Source: an uncultured Prevotellaceae bacterium (lineage in GTDB: Bacteria > Bacteroidota > Bacteroidia > Bacteroidales > Bacteroidaceae). From it: a DNA stretch of 64,000 nt. Numbering within the stretch: position 1 is the first letter of the stretch; each line of letters starts with the position of its first letter. Made by a program: the position numbers and the translations under genes. Under the pieces are notes generated by a model. The model did not search any database, was not told the DNA's origin, and saw nothing but the letters and a program-made list of their open reading frames with translations. The DNA is taken from the NCBI GenBank assembly GCA_902763615.1, contig CACWSX010000008.1:1-64000 (forward strand), in the 5' to 3' direction. Positions 39,455 through 50,000 of this stretch are shown in pieces.

Positions 39455-40920
39455 AACAGCTACTTTTCCTCACTTTCGCATGTCTTGCCCTTTGCGGTTG
39501 TACTTCTTTGCCGAAGAACCCCGTAAAGAGTGATTCCTGGCCTCGGATAGTGCCCGATTATATCGGCGTTACCATTCCCTCTGATATGGCTCCGCTGAAT
39601 TTCTATATCGAGGATGAAGAGGTGGATCTGGTGGATGTCGTGGTCAGAGGTAATAAGGGGGATGAACTCCACTCCAATGGAGAATATGCAGACTTTGACA
39701 TCGACGAGTGGCACGCGCTGACACAGAATAACAGAGACGACAGTCTGCAGGTCACTGTTACTGTGAGGAAAGATGGCCAATGGACAGCATACAAGCCTTT
39801 CTCTGTATTCATCAGCAGTGATTCTTTGGGAGAGTGGGGCGTCACATACCGTCTGATTCCGCCTGGCTATGAGACCTACGGATCGATGGGCCTGTATCAG
39901 CGAAATCTTAGCAACTTCGAGCAGAAACCAATCCTTGAAAACAAGCTTGTGGACTCTGACTGCATGAACTGTCATACACCGAATCGTACCAATCCCGGCC
40001 AGTTTACATTCCATGTTCGTGGAGAGCATGGCGCTACTGTCGTCAGAAACGGTTCGCAGCTTCATGTCCTGGCGCCACGTAATCAGGACTTGGGCGGCAG
40101 TATGGTCTATCCCTTCTGGCACCCGTCAGGAAAGTATATTGCCTACTCAACCAACCAGACACATCAGAATTTTCACCAGCTTCGCGATAGAAAGGTCGAG
40201 GTCTATGACGACCGGTCTGACATTATTATATATAATATAGCGGCGCAAGAGATACAACTCAACAGCATCGTAGCCACCGACAACCATCTGGAGAACTATC
40301 CCGTCTTCTCTCCTGATGGCAAGTCGCTTTATTTCTGTGCAGCAGACCGGATCGACAGTATCTGGACGCAATATAAGGATATCAAGTACAACATCTGCCG
40401 GATAGACTTTGATGCCGAGACAGGCAGGCTGGGCGAAAGCGTCGACACCATCCTCAATGCCCGGCAGTCAGGCAAGAGCGCCAACATGCCACGTCTGTCT
40501 TACGATGGTAGGTTCCTGCTCTATACCATCAGCGACTACGGATGTTTTCCCATCTGGCATCCTGAGGCTGATCTGTGGATGATGGATCTGATATCTGGAG
40601 AGAGCTGGCCCCTGAAGGCCGTCAACAGTCACGATTCAGAGAGCTTCCATAATTGGAGCCTTAACTCCCGATGGATCCTGTTTACCACTAGGCGCGACGA
40701 CGGACTCTACACCCAGCTCTATCTGGCCCACATCGATGCCGATGGCAAGGCATCCAAGCCTTTCCGCCTGCCGCAGCAGAATCCGCGCGAATACGATCTG
40801 GAGAATATCTACTCCATCAATACGCCTGAATTCACGCAGGCTCCCATTGATATAGATGAAGAACAGCTCACACGTCAGTTGATGAGCCGGGAACGTATCT
40901 CCACATCGCTCCGGAAATAA
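39451..40920 (+). CDS. TolB-like beta-propeller lipoprotein with CxxCH motif
   Basis: 489 residues: lipobox LCGC, an N-terminal beta domain, and from about residue 200 PD40/WD40-type blades (VYPFWHPSGKYIAYSTNQ, YPVFSPDGKSLYFCAADR, MPRLSYDGRFLLYTISDYG, WSLNSRWILFTTRR). In the middle is C171-MN-C174-H175 in DSDCMNCHTPN, a typical covalent haem-c attachment motif. Related proteins are often labelled cytochrome-c biogenesis proteins on weak grounds. Whether haem is bound here is unknown. Translation is coupled to the DUF6057 gene. Confidence 0.75.
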   Translation: MKQLLFLTFACLALCGCTSLPKNPVKSDSWPRIVPDYIGVTIPSDMAPLNFYIEDEEVDLVDVVVRGNKGDELHSNGEYADFDIDEWHALTQNNRDDSLQVTVTVRKDGQWTAYKPFSVFISSDSLGEWGVTYRLIPPGYETYGSMGLYQRNLSNFEQKPILENKLVDSDCMNCHTPNRTNPGQFTFHVRGEHGATVVRNGSQLHVLAPRNQDLGGSMVYPFWHPSGKYIAYSTNQTHQNFHQLRDRKVEVYDDRSDIIIYNIAAQEIQLNSIVATDNHLENYPVFSPDGKSLYFCAADRIDSIWTQYKDIKYNICRIDFDAETGRLGESVDTILNARQSGKSANMPRLSYDGRFLLYTISDYGCFPIWHPEADLWMMDLISGESWPLKAVNSHDSESFHNWSLNSRWILFTTRRDDGLYTQLYLAHIDADGKASKPFRLPQQNPREYDLENIYSINTPEFTQAPIDIDEEQLTRQLMSRERISTSLRK

Positions 40921-40969
40921 CCGTAGAGGGGGACTGCTACGCTCTCAAAAAGCAGAACATTCATCAAGT

Positions 40970-41000
40970 AAAAAGGGTACTCATTGTGAGTACCCCTTTT
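40970..41000. terminator. Bidirectional terminator between convergent genes
   Basis: AAAAGGGTACTCA, loop TTG, TGAGTACCCCTTTT with one bulged C; A- and T-runs on both sides suit both the propeller lipoprotein gene (plus) and the M6 protease gene (minus). Confidence 0.85.
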
Positions 41001-41002
41001 GA

Positions 41003-43441
41003 TTATTTGACGTATTTCTTTCCGTTTCTGATATAGATGCCTTTCTGAGGCGTTTCTATTCTTCGTCCGTACAGGTCGAACGTCTGCTGGCGCTGGTCGT
41101 CGGCAATGACAGTACGGATGCCCGAAGCGGGGAATACAAACTGTTTCTCGTCGCTCCAATTCGAGACGGTGCCCTCCTCGCCTAAGGCGCGGACACGATA
41201 AGAGAAACGGTTGGTCGTATTCAGATTCTCGAAGGTATAGCTGTTGGTGTCGGTCGTGTAGTTCTTGACAACAGTAGCCCTGCGAGCAGCCATGCGGGCA
41301 GCGCTTGTGTTAAGACCGAGCTGTTCAGCTGTCCAGGTGCCATCGTAGAGGGCGAAGTAGTTGAGTGATACTTGTGCCTCCGGACGGAATTCAATCCTGA
41401 CAATCTCTTTACGGGTGCTGAAATTGAACACGAGTTTCGTCTCTCCCGAAATCTCAAACGATTGTTCCTCAATTTCATCGTCAGAACTACCGGAATTGAA
41501 TGCGTTGAAAACCACTTTTCCTTTGACGGTACCCTCCTTAGCGGGTTTAACACCATATACAACCGTCAGCTCCGACGATGAGGTCATATACCAGTTGGGT
41601 GTCCTCAGATAGCCTGTTTCCTTTGAGGTTCCGATGCGTAAGCCGTCAGGTGAGGTAAACAATTTGCTGCCACCCCAGTTGGGGAGCCCGTAGCTTCCCA
41701 TTTTGGTTGACGCGTCGCTAAAACCTACAGATTTGCTCACGAATTTGTCGAAGGTGGTGCTGGTTTGCAGCGCTTCCTCAGGATTACTGGCAGCAGTGCC
41801 CACCTCGGTGAGTTCCAGTTCATAGCCAGTGGCGCCTGCGATGGCAGGCCAGGATACCTTGAACGACTGTGTACCCTCTATATAGGAACCTTCCTCAGGC
41901 TGTGGGATGCCCAGTTCCGGACGGCAGGCCACGAAGCTGATCAGACCGTCCTCGCTCTCGGTGATGTTGTCGATGGGCTTGCTCATCAGCTTACGGCCAT
42001 CAACATTCTCATTATAAAGCGTGGCTGCAGGCGTGCTGTAGTTGGTCAGTTCTGTGACTTTCTTTTTCTCAGTTATCCAGGGGAACGGATCGCCCGATTC
42101 ACTGTAATTCGACGGTATATTGTCTGCGGGGATAATGGTCACGTGCTGTCTTTCAGAACTGACGTTAACAACGTTACTCCTCCAGGCTGCTTCATTATAG
42201 TCCACATGCAGCACCAACAGACCATGGGTTGACAGTGCTTTGTCGAAACCTACATGCTGACGACTCTCCAACAAGTAGAACTCATTGTGGTTAGCGTCAT
42301 TGTAAAGCACGTAACACTCTGGATCGGTTGCAAGCGGTTTCATATTGGTGATGCGAGTCATCTCTTTCAGTTCAGTGGGTTCCAGCCATCCTGAGAACCA
42401 GCGCTCGTAGGAGGTGTAGCCTGCAGGCGTGTGACTGCTCTCATTGTAGTTTCCACTGCACATCACATCCCATGAGCCCATACCGTAGTTATCGCCAGAA
42501 GTATCATACATATCGGGCAGGCCTAAGCAGTGGCTGAACTCGTGGCAGGCTGTTCCAATACCCGACATCGTCTTATTGGGATTGCTTTTTTCGTTACCCC
42601 ACAATTCTGTCGACACACCGTAGGTATTGAGTTTCTTGCCGTTATATTCTCTTGAAATATCCTGAGCCTCCAGAGCCCACTCGTGCGGCCAGATGTATTT
42701 TGAGTCGGCGCCTTCTGCCTCATCATAACCGGCACAGATCAGGAAGATCTGATCCACCTCGCCGTCATTATCCCAGTCGTAAGGTGAGAAGTCTATTTCC
42801 TTGGCGGCGGCATCGATTGCTTCCATGACCATTTCAGTAGGGCGAACATCGTGACTGTCTTCATCTGCACCACCGTAGTGCGCAATCGAACCATTACAGG
42901 TATAGGGACCTACCACATCGAAATTGATTTCCAGTTTACCATAGCTCTGCTTGAGGAAATAGTCTCTCACTGAGCCGGCATTGCCGTTCTCATTGTAGCC
43001 TTCTTCATTAAAGAAGCGGTCGAATGCCTTTTGGGGATCGGCCGTGGCCATTTTCTCATCCTTGAATTCTACCAAGATGACTAGTCCGCGATGTTGTCCC
43101 GTTGTTGATTCACTTGGTTTTCCGACCCTGCGGAGTGCTTGCACTCTTGCTGCCGTGCGCTTGTCTTCATTGCCAAGGCGGGCCTTACGGCGGGCAGTCC
43201 ATGTTTCCGACACCTCCTGGAGCGTCATCGGAAGCAGCTGTTCGCCTACGCTCAGACGGAAAGCCTGACCATTGTCATCCGTATAATAGGAGAAATGCTC
43301 ATCGCCGCGGAGCGTTAGTTCTTTCATCGTACCGTCGGCCATACGGAACATCTTTTTCACGCCGGGTTTAGCCGGAACGGCCTGTGTCGACAGCGTACAG
43401 AAAAACAAGACTGAAAATGTAAGTAATTTTTTTAATGTCAT
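41003..43441 (-). CDS. Secreted M6-family metalloprotease with T9SS-like tail
   Basis: 812 residues with a signal peptide (TLSTQAVPAKPG). The M6 domain has GLVILVEFKDEKMATADPQK near the start and the zinc motif HEFSHCLGLPD at 300-310 (His300, Glu301, His304, Asp310). The following beta domains resemble fibronectin III and jelly-roll modules (FKVSWPAIAGATGYELELTE). The last residues, FDLYGRRI then KGIYIRNGKKYVK, match the tail of the protein at 1756, so T9SS export is likely. It lies downstream of a SusC/SusD/lipoprotein set on the same strand and probably supplies that system with peptides. Confidence 0.87.
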   Translation of the reverse strand: MTLKKLLTFSVLFFCTLSTQAVPAKPGVKKMFRMADGTMKELTLRGDEHFSYYTDDNGQAFRLSVGEQLLPMTLQEVSETWTARRKARLGNEDKRTAARVQALRRVGKPSESTTGQHRGLVILVEFKDEKMATADPQKAFDRFFNEEGYNENGNAGSVRDYFLKQSYGKLEINFDVVGPYTCNGSIAHYGGADEDSHDVRPTEMVMEAIDAAAKEIDFSPYDWDNDGEVDQIFLICAGYDEAEGADSKYIWPHEWALEAQDISREYNGKKLNTYGVSTELWGNEKSNPNKTMSGIGTACHEFSHCLGLPDMYDTSGDNYGMGSWDVMCSGNYNESSHTPAGYTSYERWFSGWLEPTELKEMTRITNMKPLATDPECYVLYNDANHNEFYLLESRQHVGFDKALSTHGLLVLHVDYNEAAWRSNVVNVSSERQHVTIIPADNIPSNYSESGDPFPWITEKKKVTELTNYSTPAATLYNENVDGRKLMSKPIDNITESEDGLISFVACRPELGIPQPEEGSYIEGTQSFKVSWPAIAGATGYELELTEVGTAASNPEEALQTSTTFDKFVSKSVGFSDASTKMGSYGLPNWGGSKLFTSPDGLRIGTSKETGYLRTPNWYMTSSSELTVVYGVKPAKEGTVKGKVVFNAFNSGSSDDEIEEQSFEISGETKLVFNFSTRKEIVRIEFRPEAQVSLNYFALYDGTWTAEQLGLNTSAARMAARRATVVKNYTTDTNSYTFENLNTTNRFSYRVRALGEEGTVSNWSDEKQFVFPASGIRTVIADDQRQQTFDLYGRRIETPQKGIYIRNGKKYVK

Positions 43442-43480
43442 TTGTATATGGTTTGTCGGTAAATACCTTTATTTTTAACA

Positions 43481-43558
43481 ACCGAAGAGGCGTGGCCACT
43501 TTTAGGGTGGTATCACGCCTCTGTCGGCTATACTGATCATTCGACCTGTTAACAGGTC
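43481..43558 (-). terminator. Stem-loop and palindrome between lipoprotein and protease genes
   Basis: AGAGGCGTG (about 43484-43492) and CACGCCTCT (43513-43522) form a stem extended by CCGA/TCGG. A separate perfect 16-base palindrome GACCTGTTAACAGGTC lies at 43543-43558, just after the lipoprotein stop. No -7 box is seen before the protease gene, so these may trim or attenuate a long transcript from susC. Confidence 0.5.
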
Positions 43559-43566
43559 AAAAACGA

Positions 43567-45402
43567 TTACTTGAGAATAACATCCTTCTTTAAGGCAATA
43601 CCCTTGATGATCTTATTAGCCTTCTTGGCGTTCTTATCAAACTGGGCATAGCCATTCAGATGACGTGCGAAGGTTGTGGCCTTGGCTGCTCTTCTGGCTG
43701 TCGTACGGGCTGCATCAGCGGCACTTGGGAAAGTGATCTTGAACTCACCAGTGGAACCTGAGTAATAGTTCTTGCCGCCAGAGTGGAAGAAGCCCTGGAA
43801 GGTAGACTTCACTTCGCCAGTCTCCTTGTCCTTGTTCTCAAATACAGGGAATGACATCACACCGTTCTCCAGCTTTCCGAAGTAGTCATTTTTGTAAAGG
43901 GTATCAAAGTCGTAGTTTGACAGATAGTATCCGCCTACAGTAGAAATTGCAAAGTCCTCGAAACCAACAGTCTGAGGCAGGATGTATACACCGTCAGCCA
44001 CTGTGGCATTCACCTCAATATTGGTTGGCTTATAGTCTGATGAATAACCCAACAGATCAGCAGCCTTTGCGAAGGCGTTAACGATGCGGTAAATACCTGG
44101 CTCGTCCTTATTCTCCAGAATCTCTACCTCGTAGGTCTGAGGCTCGAATGTTGTCTTTGTTTCTGAATTGGAATAGAACATGGTGATAAGCAGGTTGTCG
44201 CTCAGATAACCAGTACCGAGTGACTGCCAAGGATTAGAACCACCGCCAAAGTACTCGAACGGAGCAGCGGCCACGCTCTTCAACTCACCATCGACGATCA
44301 CGGCAGATACAATCTGGAGCTTGCCGGTCAGACCCTCTGGCATGGGAACATAGATCTGGCTGCTTGCTGCAGTGACGCTTGCTTCGATGTCACCAGCCAC
44401 GATGGCGTCAGCAACGGCATCGGGATCGGCATCGGCCTCCACAATGACAGATGAAATCTCTGCCACATCAGAACCTGCGGTTACCTGTGCAACAGCATAG
44501 GGGACATTAGCAACGTCGGTGAAGATTCCGCCATAGGTAATATCGAGACTATAGTCGGCACGTACATAACCATCGATGTATATATACTCATAATCTGCAC
44601 CGAAAGAACCTGCGCTAACATAGTAAACTACCGGACAAGCTAGAATACCCTGCTCCTTGTCGAAGTAACCTGTAGGTGACGCTGTAGGAGTGCCTTTTAC
44701 AACGGTCTGATAGTAACAATAGTCAGACACTGTTACATTACCATAGGTGGAGTTTACAGCAGCGAACTGCGGAGCGACGCTTACTATGCCTGTCTCTTCA
44801 TCATAGTCCCAAATGATATCAACATCGCTACCCCAGTGGGTCATCTTGAACTGATAGAGGTTGGGCTTGATCATGTTGTGACGATAGGTGAAACTTTGCT
44901 GATCATCACCTCCCCAGTAAACGACGTAAGTATAGACTGCTGTACCTGCTGAGTTCCAATTCTGCCAGGGACCCCAGTCGGTCACGCCTGCTGTGAAGGT
45001 AAACTCCTGGGTACCCCAAGAAGTGGCCTGGGCGTCGTCGGCAATCTTAATGGTCAGACTGTCATAACGGCCATACTCAATCTTGGCAGGGTCATAGCTG
45101 ACAGGAATATTTGCCTCCTTCTCGCCAGCGTTGAAAGTAACGCTAGCAGGAATGGAGTACATTGGGTTGGCTGTCGACGATGTCAGATTGACAGTCAGAG
45201 AGCCGGAAGCATCTGCACGGCTGATGGGCACGTTGAAGCTTGTTCCCTCAGGGTCAATCTCAAACTGAGATTCCAACTGGTCGCTGAAGAATACCTGAGG
45301 TCCGGAAGCAGTTGCCCACTCGTACTTGTCGTCATCAGAGCAGGAAGCCAGTGTCAGGGCTGCCACTCCGAAGAGTCCGAGGAATAACTTATTTAATTTC
45401 AT
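43567..45402 (-). CDS. Surface lipoprotein in SusE/F position
   Basis: 611 residues with lipobox LASC followed by SDDDKYEW, a textbook surface-export signal. Residues 35-125 look like a Calx-beta domain (FNVPISRADASGSLTVNLTS, then NIPVSYDPAKIEYGRYDSLT). The middle is beta-rich with many Tyr and Trp (WGPWQNWNSAGTAVYTYVVY), and the end is Ala/Arg/Lys-rich. Genes in this position usually encode ligand-binding lipoproteins that help the SusC/D pair. The ligand is unknown; the nearby protease hints at proteins or glycoproteins. Confidence 0.7.
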   Translation of the reverse strand: MKLNKLFLGLFGVAALTLASCSDDDKYEWATASGPQVFFSDQLESQFEIDPEGTSFNVPISRADASGSLTVNLTSSTANPMYSIPASVTFNAGEKEANIPVSYDPAKIEYGRYDSLTIKIADDAQATSWGTQEFTFTAGVTDWGPWQNWNSAGTAVYTYVVYWGGDDQQSFTYRHNMIKPNLYQFKMTHWGSDVDIIWDYDEETGIVSVAPQFAAVNSTYGNVTVSDYCYYQTVVKGTPTASPTGYFDKEQGILACPVVYYVSAGSFGADYEYIYIDGYVRADYSLDITYGGIFTDVANVPYAVAQVTAGSDVAEISSVIVEADADPDAVADAIVAGDIEASVTAASSQIYVPMPEGLTGKLQIVSAVIVDGELKSVAAAPFEYFGGGSNPWQSLGTGYLSDNLLITMFYSNSETKTTFEPQTYEVEILENKDEPGIYRIVNAFAKAADLLGYSSDYKPTNIEVNATVADGVYILPQTVGFEDFAISTVGGYYLSNYDFDTLYKNDYFGKLENGVMSFPVFENKDKETGEVKSTFQGFFHSGGKNYYSGSTGEFKITFPSAADAARTTARRAAKATTFARHLNGYAQFDKNAKKANKIIKGIALKKDVILK

Positions 45403-45438
45403 ATTCTTTTCTGTTTATTCGTTAAACTACTTGCTGAA

Positions 45439-47076
45439 TTATTTGGCAGGTGAATACTGACCAACAGGTGACGGACCTGTCACTTTCTGCGATGGGTCAG
45501 GATTGTTCCAACCCTGGAGAGCCTTGTTGTTGTTCAGCTCGGAGATAGGAATCACGAAGTTCCAGTTAGGCTTGATACCCTCGCAGTTGATCTTGAAGAT
45601 GTTTGAAGGGGCATTGGTACCCTCGTAGTTCTGCATCACACCGGGCTTCAGACGCTTAGCTGAAGGGAAGGCGTTACCCTCGCCCCAGAACTCGATTCGC
45701 ATCTGAGTAAGAACCTCCAACTGGAAGTCACGCAGATTGCTTGTAGCCTTACAGGTGTAGTTCGGGTCACGATAGTTCTGCATGAAGTTGTTCAGCAGCT
45801 GTACACCACCGGCCAGATCGCCGGCAGCAGCCTTGGCCTCGGCCTCAATCAGCATCAATTCCTCAACACGCATGATGGGGCAGTCAGAAGCACCACCGGT
45901 AGCATAGTTCTCCCAGTCACCGCCCTTACAACGGAACTTCAGACTCAGGCAAGCAGGAGCCTCCTCGATGTACTGACGATCGCGAACGGTCTTGTACTCG
46001 TAGTAATTGTACTTATCGGGGTGCAGGAAGGTTGTCTTACGGATATCAGACTTGCTCATCTTGTCGAAGAGCGACTTGTCCATAGAAGGACGTGTCAGTG
46101 AAGAGTAGCTCCAATCGGCCTCACCGCTCATCCAACCAGTGAAGTTGGCCAGGTTACGCATGTTCTCAGCATCATAGCTGATGTACCACATCCAAGCCTG
46201 GTTGGCTACGCAGAAACCAGAGGTGGGATCCTCCCACTGAGCTGCTGTTACAGGGCTTGCCTTGCTGGTGTCGATAGCCATACGGGCATACTTGGCTGCC
46301 TCGGCATATTGCTCGTCCCAAAGGAGCACCTTTGCGCGGATACCGTATGCTACAGCCAGATTGGGCAGGTGGCGGTCCTTCGGACTCCAGTCTGCCAGCA
46401 GTGCTTCAGCCTTGTCTAGGTCAGAGAGAATGAATTTTACCATCTCCTCGTGAGTCACACGGGGATTCGACTTTGCCTCCTCGATGGTGGTCTTCTCACT
46501 GATGATGGGCACTGTCAGACCCTTAACCTTACTAATATCGGTGTAGATATTCTCTACCGGCTCGAAGCAAACCATCAGCATGTAGTAGTCGAATGCACGC
46601 ATAGCGTATGCGGCACCGGCCATACCCTTGATCTCTTTGCTTGTGCTCTCGCTCTCAATATCAACAACTGAGATCACATCGTTACAAGCCTTTACAAAAC
46701 GGTAGAGTGTAAACCAAGGCAGATAAGCGAAATAACTCGTCTCACCTACGTTGGCAGCAAATGTGTTATAGTTACGATACCAGTCATAACCAGAGTTTGA
46801 TCCAAGGGGATACATATCACCCAACAACTCGGTCTGGGCAATCATGAACAGAGGATAAGCCATATCAGTCTCATGAACCTGATCCTCGTAAACATAGTAT
46901 CCCAATGACATCTGAGCGGGAATACCATTCAGAGAGCCTTCAAGAGCGGCAGAAGATGCACCCACCTGCTCGGCAGTAGCTGTTCCGCCCTCGGGGAAGG
47001 TTTCTTCAATACAGCTTGTCAGCGAGAATACAGCTGACAGAGCCATCACAGTAAATATTTTATTTAATGTTTTCAT
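45439..47076 (-). CDS. susD: SusD/RagB-family nutrient-binding lipoprotein
   Basis: 545 residues, lipobox LTSC then IEETFPEGG. SusD features: SYFAYLPWFTLYRFVKACND, MRAFDYYMLMVCFEPVEN (TPR-like), then MRVEELMLIEAEAKAAAGDL and the C-terminal VIPISELNNNKALQGWNNPD. It forms the lid on the SusC barrel. It starts 20 bases after susC. Sequence and the protease neighbour fit the RagB-like peptide group as well as glycan systems. Confidence 0.93.
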   Translation of the reverse strand: MKTLNKIFTVMALSAVFSLTSCIEETFPEGGTATAEQVGASSAALEGSLNGIPAQMSLGYYVYEDQVHETDMAYPLFMIAQTELLGDMYPLGSNSGYDWYRNYNTFAANVGETSYFAYLPWFTLYRFVKACNDVISVVDIESESTSKEIKGMAGAAYAMRAFDYYMLMVCFEPVENIYTDISKVKGLTVPIISEKTTIEEAKSNPRVTHEEMVKFILSDLDKAEALLADWSPKDRHLPNLAVAYGIRAKVLLWDEQYAEAAKYARMAIDTSKASPVTAAQWEDPTSGFCVANQAWMWYISYDAENMRNLANFTGWMSGEADWSYSSLTRPSMDKSLFDKMSKSDIRKTTFLHPDKYNYYEYKTVRDRQYIEEAPACLSLKFRCKGGDWENYATGGASDCPIMRVEELMLIEAEAKAAAGDLAGGVQLLNNFMQNYRDPNYTCKATSNLRDFQLEVLTQMRIEFWGEGNAFPSAKRLKPGVMQNYEGTNAPSNIFKINCEGIKPNWNFVIPISELNNNKALQGWNNPDPSQKVTGPSPVGQYSPAK

Positions 47077-47096
47077 AACTTTCTATCCTTTTCGTT

Positions 47097-50000
47097 TTAG
47101 AATGTAAGCGTGATACCACCAGAGATAGTGCGGATGGGAGAATAACGCGTAGCGTTGATACCTATATTACCGTCGCTGGCAAGACCAACAGTCTGGCGAG
47201 GATCGAATCCCTTTCGCTTTGACCAGTAGAATACATTCTCAGCTGATACATAGACGCGCAGACTGTTGATCAGAGCTGCCTTGGTCCACTTGGCTGGGAA
47301 GGTATAACCGAGGTTGATATTCTGGATATTCAGATAGCTGGCGTCCGTCAGGAAGCGAGTAGAGCTAGCAGCTGTATAGAGATCATCAAACTGGAAACGG
47401 GGAATGCCTGCATTAGGATTCGACGGAGTCCATGAGTCGTAAACATCTTTATGGAAGTTACGGCCGGCTGTACTGCTGTTAGGAGGCGTCATGAACGACT
47501 GATAGGTTGCATCGAACTGCTTACCACCGATCTGATAGGTGAAGTTGATGGCGAAGTCGAAGCCGTAAGCCTGCAGGCTTGTTCCGAATCCACCGAATAC
47601 AGGAGCGATGGTCGTCTTGTCTACTACATAGTAGTCAGCATCGGCAAACACGTCTGTGGTCTCACGGTCAACCACCTTACGGCGAGAGAAATCGTCGTCA
47701 TTCTGGCTATCCAACAGTCTGCCGTCGCGGCCATACCAGCTGTCTTCCATCACGGGATTACCATCTTTGTCAACCTGAGGCTCGCCGTTGACCACTACCT
47801 GGTGCTGCTCGTAGACATTCTTGTACCACAGAGACTTACCGGTCTCAGGATCAACACCGGCATAGTCCTTCAAATACCAAGAGTACATTGAGCAGTCCTC
47901 TGTGATATAGAAGCTACCGCTGTTGTAACCTTCGTAAGCCTTACCGTCGGTACCGTATACCACGTTGGTCTTCTTGTCGTCATCCAGCTTGCTGATGCGG
48001 TTCTTCAGGGTTGATACGTTCAGACGAACATCCCAGTTGATGTTCTTGGTGTGCAGAATATTGTAGTTCAACTCCAGTTCAACACCGGTGTTGTACAGGT
48101 CACCTACGTTGTCCCAGTAGCTTGAATAACCGTTAGAGGGAGCTACAGAGAATGAGTAGAGCATGTCGGTGGTCTTACGATAGAAGAAATCCAGGCTACC
48201 ACTCAGCTTCTTGAACAGCTGGAACTCGAAACCGGCATTGATATTGGTATTGCTCTCCCAGGTGATGTCCTTGGTACCCTTCTGCTTGAATGAGGTACTT
48301 ACGTTACCACCAGAGTTGATGATACGGAACACGTCGCTATAGCGATATGAGTTCAGGTAATCGTCAGAGGCCACGATATTATCATTACCCTGAGAACCGA
48401 TAGAGAACTTAACCTTCAACTCGTCGATCCACTTGATGTTCTGCATGAACTTCTCCTTGTTCATCAGCCATGCAGCACCAACAGACCAGAAGGTACCCCA
48501 GCGGTGATCAGGATGGAAACGTGAAGAAGCGTCGCGACGCAGAGAACCAGAGAAGAAGTACTTGGTGTCGTAGTCATACTGAATACGGCCGAAGTAACCC
48601 TCGTTGTTGTAGCGGGCCTTCAGTGACGATGCACCCTGACCGTCGACAGCGGCACCACTCAGCTCCTTGTTCTCCTGAGAGAACATCTTGTTCTTCTGAG
48701 CAACTAGCTCATAGTAGCGCTGATCGTAGTACTCGTGACCAAGCATGACGTTCAGGTTGTGAACATCCTTGATAGTGGTGGTGTAGTTCAACAGCTGCTG
48801 CAGGTTGTAGTCGTAACTGCGGGTGTGATATTTCTCAACAGTACCGCCAGTAGAATCGAACTGTCCGTAGTAGGGGTTGTAAACGTATGTGCCACGTGTC
48901 TCATCGAGGTTGATCGTACCATTCAGGGTCAGTACGAGACCAGGATAGAATGTGAAGTCGGCAAAGGCGTGACCTGTATAGGCATTACCCTCGGCGTTGC
49001 GGGTGTTCAGACGGACGTCCTGAATAGGGTTAGCGTCCTGAATGAACGGACGGTCGTGACCGTTGTTCATGCCATCACCGTAGTCCATCATCTGGATGCC
49101 GTTAGAATCGAACTTGATGCTACCGTCGGCATTGCGTACGTAAGCAGGATAGATCGGAGCCATCTGCTGGGTGAATGCGAAGATGTTACCAGTAGAAGTC
49201 TCGCTACCATTGTTACCCAGTGAGTTGCGATCGAAACGTGTATAACTCATGTTCGTACCCACTTTCAGCCATTTCTTGGCCTGATAGTCAGCCTTCAGAC
49301 GAGCTGTGAAACGCTGCATGTCACTCTTGCTGGTGATACCCTGGTTCTTCAGGTAACCTAATGAGATATAGGTGTTTGACTTTTCTGTAGAACCGGCAAT
49401 AGAAACATTGTACTCCTGACGGTTGCCAGTACGGATACCTACATCCTCCCAGTCATCGGGCGTAATCAGGTAGTCACCCTCAACGCGGCCGATTGTAGCA
49501 TTGGGATTCAACTTGCCGTTGCGACCGATGAGCACCTGACCCTCGGGATAGCTCCAGATATTGTAGCCCAGACCACCGCCGGCCTGCTCTCCGAACAGAC
49601 CTGCATTGGCAGCCTGCCAAGCAGAGTTGGCATCCATATTCTTGCCTGCGGGATCTCTGTAGTAGTTGTACACTGCATCGTAGTGCTTCTCGTAGTAGGC
49701 TGCAGGATCAGTAATGATGTCATACTGCTGTACGGCCTTTGAGTTCCAACCATATTTGGCATCGAAGGTGACAACTGCGTCGCCGCTCTTTGCCTTCTTG
49801 GTAGTGATCATCACAACACCGTTGGCACCACGGGCACCATAAAGGGCGTTAGAAGCAGCATCCTTCAACACGGTCATCGACTCCACGTCGTTCGGGTTGA
49901 TGTTGGTCATGTCACCGCTGTAGGGAGCACCGTCCACGATGATCAGTGGGTCCTTACCGGCGTTCAACGAACTGAAACCACGGATACGGATGGTGGGCGA

